Part shown: positions 7,036 through 12,305 of the stretch, in pieces
How positions within the stretch are numbered: position 1 is the first letter of the stretch
Layout: each line of letters opens with the position of its first letter
Assembly (NCBI GenBank): GCA_027005175.1
Contig: JALTMC010000673.1
Span: 1 to 12,305 of the forward strand
From: Myxococcales bacterium
Lineage (GTDB): Bacteria > Myxococcota_C > UBA6777
DNA length: 12,305 bases
Direction of reading: 5' to 3'
The notes under the pieces: generated by a model
What the model was told of the DNA's origin: nothing
The model's database searches: none
What the model saw: the letters and a program-made list of their open reading frames with translations, nothing else
Position numbers and translations under genes: made by a program

Positions 7036-8571
7036 ATGCGAAATCAACCCAAACATACTCCATCTTTTCAATCATCGAAGCGTTCTCTAGTAGCTGCGAT
7101 ACTCGCTGTGTGGGTCGGATTATTTGTATGGTCGGGTTTGCAGGCCAAAGGCCCCAAATCATTCTTCTATACAAAGCCTACAAACCATCTTGTCGCAAAG
7201 GTAAAGGCGGTAGATTATTCTCCTTTGGTAAAGCAAGTCAAACCCGCTGTTTTTAACATCTCGGTCACTGGCAATCAAATGATGTCGGGGATCATAGTAC
7301 CCAAGATCCGACGCAAACGACACCGTCGATACCGCAACCCATTTGAGTTCTTTTTTGACCATGAACTTTCACCGTTTCGGATTCCCTTGAACCCCAATCG
7401 ACGGGCGATCCCATTTCGTTCGAGCGGCTCGGGCTTCTTGATCAATGAAAAAGGCTTTGGTCTGACAAATTATCATGTCATCAAGAACGCGAAAAAGATT
7501 GTGGCTCAGTTGGAAGACGGACGGGAGTTTCCCGTAAAGGTGATCGGGAAATCGGCCCTACTTGACCTGGCGTTGATCAAGTTATCCATCCCAAGGCGGG
7601 AAAAGCTTCCCTATGTTTTTCTCGGTCGCTCAGAGAAACTCTACGTCGGCGAACCGGTTGTTGCGATCGGTAACGCAAAAGGGCTAGGTCTCACTGTGAC
7701 AGCCGGGATTGTGAGTGCCAAAGGTCGTGTGATTGGCAGCAGCAATTACGACAACTATATCCAAACAGATGCCGCTATCAATCAGGGCAACAGTGGTGGT
7801 CCCCTGTTCAACTTACGTGGTGAAGTGGTTGGAATCAATACAGCCATTATGCCTGGAGGGCGGGGAATTGGCTTTGCGATCCCGATCGATCTGGCTCGTC
7901 AGGTATTACCCCAACTTCGCACCAAAGGACGTGTCGAACGTGCCCAACTTGGGGTCATTGTTCAAAAAATGACTCCAGCTCTCGCTCACTCCTTTGGCCT
8001 GGATCGCCCCCGAGGTGCTCTGATTAGCAAAGTCGTGAAAGGCTCGGCTGCCGAAAAAGCGGGGCTTCGTGTAGGTGACGTCATCTTGCGATTCAACAAT
8101 CGAGTGGTTCGCAATCATCACCACTTACCCTTGTTTGCGGCATTTCAAACTCCAGGACACCGAGTCGTGTTGGACGTCTTGCGACGAAAGAAACACATCA
8201 AAGTCACCGTTGTACTGCAGAAGTGGGACGACTCAAAAGTCGCAAGTGAGAAAGTGGAGCCAAAAAACAACAACAAAAAAACAGCACTCTCTCGCCTGGG
8301 AATTCAGGTAGAGCCCCTCTCAGCCAAAGAACGGAAAAGATTAGACTTACCAGGGAAAAGAGGGTTGAGGATTACCAATGTTCAAAGAAACTCTTTGGCT
8401 GCCCAACACGGGATTCGAGAGAGAGATGTGCTTTTGGAGGTCAATCGACAACCCGTTCACTCTGTCAAACAACTAAAGGATCTCATTGCCCAAACCAAAT
8501 CGGGCGACAACATCCTGCTTCTTTTGCGACGAAATAGCTCAGCCCTGTTCATAGCCTTCCCCCTCCCATAG
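7036..8571 (+). CDS. htrA: HtrA/Deg family serine protease with two PDZ domains
   Basis: Periplasmic quality-control protease of 511 residues that degrades or refolds damaged envelope proteins. A basic N-terminus and hydrophobic stretch (17-35) end at LQA-KG, a plausible signal peptidase site near residue 37; membrane anchoring is also possible. The trypsin-like domain carries His147 (TNYHVI), Asp177 (LLDLALIKL) and Ser253 (GNSGGPLFN). PDZ1 spans about 302-396 (AQLGVIVQ to VTVVLQK) and PDZ2 about 418-510 (SRLGIQVEP to LFIAFPL), as in DegP and DegQ. Between the signal and the His motif is a highly basic segment KIRRKRHRRYR (90-100) in the position of the LA loop. The last residues are encoded by the first copy of a 34-bp tandem duplication. 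Located behind hsp20, it completes a protein-stress pair; it may have its own promoter in the 242-base gap, but none is clear. Confidence 0.96.
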   Translation: MRNQPKHTPSFQSSKRSLVAAILAVWVGLFVWSGLQAKGPKSFFYTKPTNHLVAKVKAVDYSPLVKQVKPAVFNISVTGNQMMSGIIVPKIRRKRHRRYRNPFEFFFDHELSPFRIPLNPNRRAIPFRSSGSGFLINEKGFGLTNYHVIKNAKKIVAQLEDGREFPVKVIGKSALLDLALIKLSIPRREKLPYVFLGRSEKLYVGEPVVAIGNAKGLGLTVTAGIVSAKGRVIGSSNYDNYIQTDAAINQGNSGGPLFNLRGEVVGINTAIMPGGRGIGFAIPIDLARQVLPQLRTKGRVERAQLGVIVQKMTPALAHSFGLDRPRGALISKVVKGSAAEKAGLRVGDVILRFNNRVVRNHHHLPLFAAFQTPGHRVVLDVLRRKKHIKVTVVLQKWDDSKVASEKVEPKNNNKKTALSRLGIQVEPLSAKERKRLDLPGKRGLRITNVQRNSLAAQHGIRERDVLLEVNRQPVHSVKQLKDLIAQTKSGDNILLLLRRNSSALFIAFPLP

Positions 8572-8600
8572 CTCAGCCCTCTCCCATAGCCTTCCCCCTC
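8534..8600 (+). repeat. 34-bp tandem duplication across the htrA stop codon
   Basis: Two adjacent copies share ATAGCTCAGCCCT (8534-8546 and 8568-8580) and CATAGCCTTCCCCCTC (8550-8565 and 8585-8600), with only short differences between these blocks. The first copy encodes the C-terminal residues of HtrA; the stop codon sits at the start of the second copy. Confidence 0.9.
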
Positions 8601-8608
8601 TTCCCTCT

Positions 8609-8683
8609 CCAACTTGGCTCCAACCTTGGCTCCAAAAGATCCAACAACAGAGCAAACCCCAAGCTTTGTGGATCTTTGTGGAT
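8609..8683 (+). repeat. Two short tandem duplications in the htrA to SEC-C gap
   Basis: CCAACTTGGCT (8609-8619) is followed by the near copy CCAACCTTGGCT (8620-8631). Further on CTTTGTGGAT occurs twice in a row (8664-8673, 8674-8683). Both lie between convergent genes, with no coding signal. Confidence 0.8.
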
Positions 8684-8718
8684 ACAACCTCCCACCTGTG
8701 GTTTATCCGTTTCAGAGA

Positions 8719-8820
8719 AAAACCCCTTCACTGTTCGTCTTTGTTGCCTCACAAGCGAATCAAGGTTTGAAAACCCCTTCACCGTTCGTCCTTGTTGCCT
8801 CCTAAGCTCATCAAGGCTTG
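8719..8820 (-). repeat. 51-bp tandem duplication of the 3' end of the SEC-C gene
   Basis: Copies 8719-8769 and 8770-8820 agree at 44 of 51 positions. The right copy contains the last 13 codons and stop of the SEC-C gene on the minus strand. The left copy, in the same frame, reads QTLIRL, a stop, then GNKDEQ and a second stop, a decayed echo of [13 protein letters not shown]. Confidence 0.9.
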
Positions 8821-9123
8821 GAGAGATGCCATTTGTTCTTGCAACTTTTTCATTTGTGCAGGATCGCCAGAGGCTTGTAACTGTGCAACAGCTTCTTCCA
8901 TCGTGTTCAACTTCTCAGCAGATAACTCTGCTTCTATATCTGCTGCCTCTGAAAGGGCCGCAGGAGCGGGCAAAGCAAGAGAGTTCTCTAGATCTGTAAG
9001 AGGAGCAGAATGCTCAGGCAACTTTGCTGCAGCTTGGGCTGCTTCTTGATGCTCACGCATACAACATTTCTTATACTTCTTCCCACTACCACAGGAGCAT
9101 GGGTCATTGCGTCCAACTTTCAT
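8779..9123 (-). CDS. Small SEC-C motif (zinc-binding) protein
   Basis: A 114-residue cytoplasmic protein. Its N-terminus is a complete SEC-C motif: Cys9-x-Cys11-x8-Cys20-Cys21 in [18 protein letters not shown], the zinc-binding module found at the end of SecA and in many stand-alone proteins. In SecA it contacts SecB and ribosomes; for small proteins like this the role is usually unknown. The rest is Ala/Glu/Gln-rich and probably helical, with a likely short coiled coil at about 70-107. Here the motif is at the N-terminus rather than the C-terminus. The ATG starts directly before the motif; AAGGA lies about 9 bases upstream. It lies 168 bases past the stop of the cationic gene on the same strand, so co-transcription is possible. 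Its 3' end is duplicated downstream. Confidence 0.85.
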   Translation of the reverse strand: MKVGRNDPCSCGSGKKYKKCCMREHQEAAQAAAKLPEHSAPLTDLENSLALPAPAALSEAADIEAELSAEKLNTMEEAVAQLQASGDPAQMKKLQEQMASLQALMSLGGNKDER

Positions 9124-9291
9124 CTAACAAAGTCCTTATGAGTATAGATGCGGAACTCCTCTTCTGAATCAACAGCAAAGTGAAGTTCGAAGAATAGTTG
9201 ATAGGAAGTCTTGTACTAAGAGAGCAAAGCTGTAAAGGGGGGAGTCAGAAGGAGTGTGTTCACCAAGAACAGAAACACGAAGCGAAGTGAG

Positions 9292-9891
9292 CTACTTGCA
9301 CCAATAGACACGGCGTCTTTTGCGAAAGAAACATTGCCACGAAACCTGGCATTGTTTGGCTTTACAGACAAGCTTTGTCACCTTAAAAGAGACCACATGC
9401 CCATGCTTCCTTGCACAGTTCTTGCGCCCAAGGAGGGCACCGATGGTTTTGCTCTGACGTGGAGATGTGCGCTTGACCTTCGACATCCCTGCAACACGAA
9501 AGACTCGGTGAAGGAGGCGAAGTCCAGAAACTTTCTTCCGCCGAATCATGCAAGAGTATCGAATCTTGCAGAACCCCGTTTTGTAACCCATCACATTCCG
9601 AACATACGATCGGACACGACGCCATCGAAACAACACACGACCCGAACGGCGGGCGTAGCGGCGTCGACACTGACGTTTCGCAATTTTTGCGATGTTGCGG
9701 CATTCCCGGCGTAAGCGGAAGCGAAATTTTTTCTTGAATCGACCGAGAAAGGTTCCTCGACGAACAAGAGAGGAGCATTGGCAGTTTCTCTTCAGCGAAG
9801 GACGGCGCGATGTCCCACAAGAGGCAGCGTCTGTGGGTGGAGACCATCCAAAGAAGAGCACTAAGCTCAGCAGTGATAGGAGTTGTTTCAT
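9292..9891 (-). CDS. Exported, cysteine-rich, extremely basic protein of unknown function
   Basis: No family was recognised. The 199-residue product opens with a clear signal peptide: Met-Lys, a Leu/Ser-rich core (4-14) and TDA before a likely cleavage after Ala22. The mature part (about 177 residues) has, by hand count, 37 Arg and 21 Lys against one Glu and no Asp, so about one residue in three is basic. It has 12 Cys (25, 37, 39, 64, 75, 108, 114, 159, 176, 181, 187, 198), an even number that suits disulfides outside the cytoplasm. A CX5C unit followed by a basic run occurs twice (108-121 and 181-195). Such a charge suggests binding to nucleic acid, lipopolysaccharide or another polyanion, or a membrane-active role; none of this is shown. 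The Shine-Dalgarno is weak; an inverted repeat lies just upstream. The signal peptide and Cys pattern argue that this frame, not the overlapping ones, is real. Confidence 0.75.
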   Translation of the reverse strand: MKQLLSLLSLVLFFGWSPPTDAASCGTSRRPSLKRNCQCSSLVRRGTFLGRFKKKFRFRLRRECRNIAKIAKRQCRRRYARRSGRVLFRWRRVRSYVRNVMGYKTGFCKIRYSCMIRRKKVSGLRLLHRVFRVAGMSKVKRTSPRQSKTIGALLGRKNCARKHGHVVSFKVTKLVCKAKQCQVSWQCFFRKRRRVYWCK

Positions 9892-9907
9892 GATTGAGGC
9901 CCGTTAA

Positions 9908-9932
9908 TGTGTGAGGCTCAGAATCTCACACA
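9908..9932 (-). promoter_or_regulatory. Inverted repeat upstream of the basic protein gene
   Basis: Perfect 8-bp arms TGTGTGAG (9908-9915) and CTCACACA (9925-9932) separated by 9 bases, ending 17 bases before the ATG. It could be a regulator site or a leader hairpin that limits translation. The spacing does not fit the CRP consensus. Confidence 0.4.
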
Positions 9933-10089
9933 ACAATAGCATAAACTGACAAGAACAAAGAAAAAAAAGTGCAATGGATTCGTTCAGGAAGGATCGACTT
10001 ACGATTCTTTCAGAAATGATTATTCACATCCAACCTGATAGACGTAGCTGACTTCATTTTATTCAAAAGAGGCAGAAGAAACTCTCCAT

Positions 10090-12305
10090 TCAAGTGGAGT
10101 GAATGCGTTTTGCCATCACTGCGGTGATAGCCGTCATACTGATCACTGTATTGATATCACAGTTGCGTGAAAGGGCATTCACAGGTTCGGCAAGGCCAAT
10201 CAGGATGGGTCCTACAACCTCCATCCCACCGAGATACTGCATCAGTTGGTAGCTAATATTTCCTGCATTCAAAGAGGGGAAGATAAAGACATTGGCTTCT
10301 TCCGTTAAGGTACAGAAGGGGAAATCCCCAAGGTATCTTGTTGGATCAACCGCAACATCCACTCGCATCTCTCCGTCGATCATCAAGCGGGGTCGCATAC
10401 GCTTCGCCATCTCTGTAGCCTTCTGAACTTTGAAGGATTCACTGTTGCGAGCGGAGCCAAAGTTGGAGAAAGACAACATGGCCACACGAGGTGTGATCCC
10501 CAGCTTTTCGATCAAGTCAGAGGTAGAGACAGCGATGTGAGCCAGATCTTCTGCGGAGGGTTCGATCGTGACGGTGGTATCAGCAAAGAAGCGGACCTTG
10601 CCTTGTTTGTCCAAGACCATATACATTCCACATGTTTTTTGCACCCCCTCTTCCAGACCGATGAGTTGGAGGGCAGGTTTGATGGTCTCAGAGTAGGTTC
10701 GACTGATGCCTGAGACGACACCATCAGCATCGCCCATTTTGACCATCATCAATGCATAGTTGATCCGGTGTTTGAGTTGTTGACGAACCCCCTCCTGTGT
10801 GACTCCTTTGCGTTGGCGAAGGTCGGCATACGCCGCCAAATAACTGCTGGGGATATTGCTATCCCGCCAAGGATTGATCGTTTGGTATCCGTCACGAGGG
10901 ATTTTTAAGTCGAGAGCTTCGATCTTGGCCTCAATATCAGCCTGGTTTCCAAGCAAGATGGGGAAGGCGATGCCTTCATTCACCAGGGTACGACAAGCAC
11001 GTAAGATCTTCTCATGGTCTCCCTCAGGAAAAACAATCCGCTGCTTGTCGCCCGCTCTTGCCTGAGAGATAAATCGCTGCACAACCTCTCTAGAGGGATG
11101 AAGCATCCTTACAAGACGTTCGTGGTATGCCTGAAAGTCTGTGATTGGTTTCTGAGCCACACCACTCTCCATCGCCGCTTTTGCCACAGCAGGGGCGACC
11201 TTGTACAAGACCCTGGCATCAAAGGGCTTGGGGATAATATACTCCGGTCCAAACTTGAGGTCTTTCTTACCATAGGCCAAAAGGACATCATCGGGCACTT
11301 CCTCTTTGGCCAGATCAGCGAGAGCATGAGTGGCTGCGACTTTCATCGCCTCGTTGATAACAGTTGCTCGGACATCAAGAGCCCCACGAAAGATAAAAGG
11401 AAAGCCGAGGACATTGTTGACTTGGTTGGGATAGTCAGATCGGCCTGTTGCCATAATCGCATCACTGCGAACCTCAGCAACATCTTCGGGAGAGATCTCT
11501 GGATCGGGGTTGGCCATAGCAAAGATCATCGGCTGATCAGCCATCGAGCGAACCATATCTTTAGAGACCAGATCCTTCACAGACACACCGATGAAAACAT
11601 CAGCCCCCTTCATCGCCTCTGCGAGAGTACGCAACGAAGTGTCAGCAGCGAACTGCGCCTTGTAAGGGTTCATTCGATCGGTGCGACCTTGAAAGATCAC
11701 CCCACGGCTGTCACACATGATCAGGTTCTCTTTGCGAGCACCAAGCTCCACAAAAAGCTTGGCGCAAGCGATAGCTGCCGCCCCAGCACCGGAGAAGACG
11801 ATCTTGACCGAAGCGATATCCTTTTGAACCAGTTCCAATCCATTGAGAAAAGCGGCACCTGTAATAATCGCGGTGCCGTGTTGGTCGTCGTGAAAGACAG
11901 GGATATTCATCTCAGCAACAAGCCGCTCTTCGATCATAAAACATTCGGGTGCTTTGATGTCTTCGAGATTGATCCCACCAAAGGTAGGCTCCAACAATTT
12001 TACAGTTTGTATAATCAATTCAGGGTCTCGTGTTCCCAATTCTAGATCAAAGACATCGATGTCTGCAAATCGCTTGAATAAGATGCCTTTTCCTTCCATC
12101 ACAGGCTTTCCAGCCATCGGCCCAATATTTCCAAGGCCGAGAACAGCAGTACCATCCGTGATCACCGCGACGAGATTGCCTTTGACTGTGTAGTCAAAAA
12201 CCGCATCGGGATTGTCGGCAATTTCGAGGCAGGGGACAGCCACACCAGGGGTGTAGGCGAGTGATAGATCAAGTTGGGTGGCAAAGGGTTTGGAAGAGAT
12301 CACTT
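10090..12305 (-). CDS. maeB: NADP-type malic enzyme with C-terminal phosphotransacetylase-like domain, 5' end outside the window
   Basis: Converts malate to pyruvate and CO2 with reduction of NAD(P)+, linking the TCA cycle to pyruvate, acetyl-CoA and reducing power in the cytoplasm. Visible residues (737, counting the Val codon at 12301-12303 as 1) match E. coli MaeB nearly end to end. The malic domain has Tyr17 in LAYTPGVA, the Lys-containing MEGKG (69-73), metal-ligand acids in EDIKAPE and HDDQHGTA (138-145), the Rossmann motif GAGAAA (172-177) and [12 protein letters not shown]. From about 408 a phosphotransacetylase-like domain follows ([34 protein letters not shown]). In MaeB this domain is regulatory, sensing acetyl-CoA, rather than a working Pta. 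About 25 N-terminal residues are beyond the right edge; the GTG at 12303 is an internal Val, not the start. No partner gene is visible. Confidence 0.95.
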   Translation of the reverse strand, partial: VISSKPFATQLDLSLAYTPGVAVPCLEIADNPDAVFDYTVKGNLVAVITDGTAVLGLGNIGPMAGKPVMEGKGILFKRFADIDVFDLELGTRDPELIIQTVKLLEPTFGGINLEDIKAPECFMIEERLVAEMNIPVFHDDQHGTAIITGAAFLNGLELVQKDIASVKIVFSGAGAAAIACAKLFVELGARKENLIMCDSRGVIFQGRTDRMNPYKAQFAADTSLRTLAEAMKGADVFIGVSVKDLVSKDMVRSMADQPMIFAMANPDPEISPEDVAEVRSDAIMATGRSDYPNQVNNVLGFPFIFRGALDVRATVINEAMKVAATHALADLAKEEVPDDVLLAYGKKDLKFGPEYIIPKPFDARVLYKVAPAVAKAAMESGVAQKPITDFQAYHERLVRMLHPSREVVQRFISQARAGDKQRIVFPEGDHEKILRACRTLVNEGIAFPILLGNQADIEAKIEALDLKIPRDGYQTINPWRDSNIPSSYLAAYADLRQRKGVTQEGVRQQLKHRINYALMMVKMGDADGVVSGISRTYSETIKPALQLIGLEEGVQKTCGMYMVLDKQGKVRFFADTTVTIEPSAEDLAHIAVSTSDLIEKLGITPRVAMLSFSNFGSARNSESFKVQKATEMAKRMRPRLMIDGEMRVDVAVDPTRYLGDFPFCTLTEEANVFIFPSLNAGNISYQLMQYLGGMEVVGPILIGLAEPVNALSRNCDINTVISMTAITAVMAKRIHST

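Noticed and set aside
9256-9714. Plus-strand frame of about 150 codons opposite the basic protein
   Set aside because: No signal peptide, domain or ribosome binding site; the minus-strand frame has a clear signal peptide and patterned Cys.
10084-10099. Short inverted repeat CTCCA/TGGAG overlapping the maeB stop codon as a terminator
   Set aside because: Only 5 bp of stem and a broken T-tract (TTTCTTCT) after it on the minus strand; too weak to call.
11014-12045. Long plus-strand frame (343 codons) opposite maeB
   Set aside because: Shadow of a strongly conserved gene; sequence has no domain character.

Overview
The window looks like a chromosomal stretch from an uncultured or little-studied member of the Myxococcota or a neighbouring deltaproteobacterial lineage. 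The main clue is the C-terminus of the first gene: a Gly-Cys-Gly-Cys motif, one membrane helix and an Arg cluster, which is the MYXO-CTERM surface-sorting pattern. Base composition looks balanced by eye, lower in G+C than classical soil myxobacteria. No tRNA, rRNA, CRISPR array, insertion sequence or phage gene was seen.

Layout, left to right. (1) Bases 1-1594, plus: the 3' part of a secreted, surface-anchored S8 (subtilisin-like) protease with a PKD domain and a KPES repeat stalk. (2) 1852-2859, minus: type I L-asparaginase, with a TTG start set by a perfect ribosome binding site and a terminator behind it. (3) 3112-4560, plus: an M17 metallo-aminopeptidase of the NPEPL1-like branch, divergent from the asparaginase. 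(4) 4600-5925, minus: an FAD-dependent oxidoreductase of the amine oxidase/protoporphyrinogen oxidase superfamily, convergent with the aminopeptidase. (5) 6218-6793 and 7036-8571, plus: a small heat shock protein followed by a periplasmic HtrA/Deg protease with two PDZ domains, separated by a strong RNA hairpin. (6) 8779-9123, minus: a short SEC-C zinc-motif protein. (7) 9292-9891, minus: an unrecognised, exported, 12-cysteine, extremely Arg/Lys-rich protein. (8) 10090 to the right edge, minus: a MaeB-type malic enzyme with a C-terminal phosphotransacetylase-like domain, missing its N-terminal start.

Most neighbours face alternating directions, so most are probably separate transcription units. 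Two themes can be drawn. Amino-acid and carbon handling: external protease, aminopeptidase and asparaginase release amino acids and aspartate, and malic enzyme moves C4 acids to pyruvate. Protein quality control: the hsp20-htrA pair. These links are inferred from position and family knowledge only.

The least explained parts are the highly basic cysteine-rich exported protein, the cluster of tandem duplications between htrA and the SEC-C gene (one of which duplicates the 3' end of the SEC-C gene), and the 16-bp hairpin between hsp20 and htrA. I did not see a clear multi-gene undescribed system.
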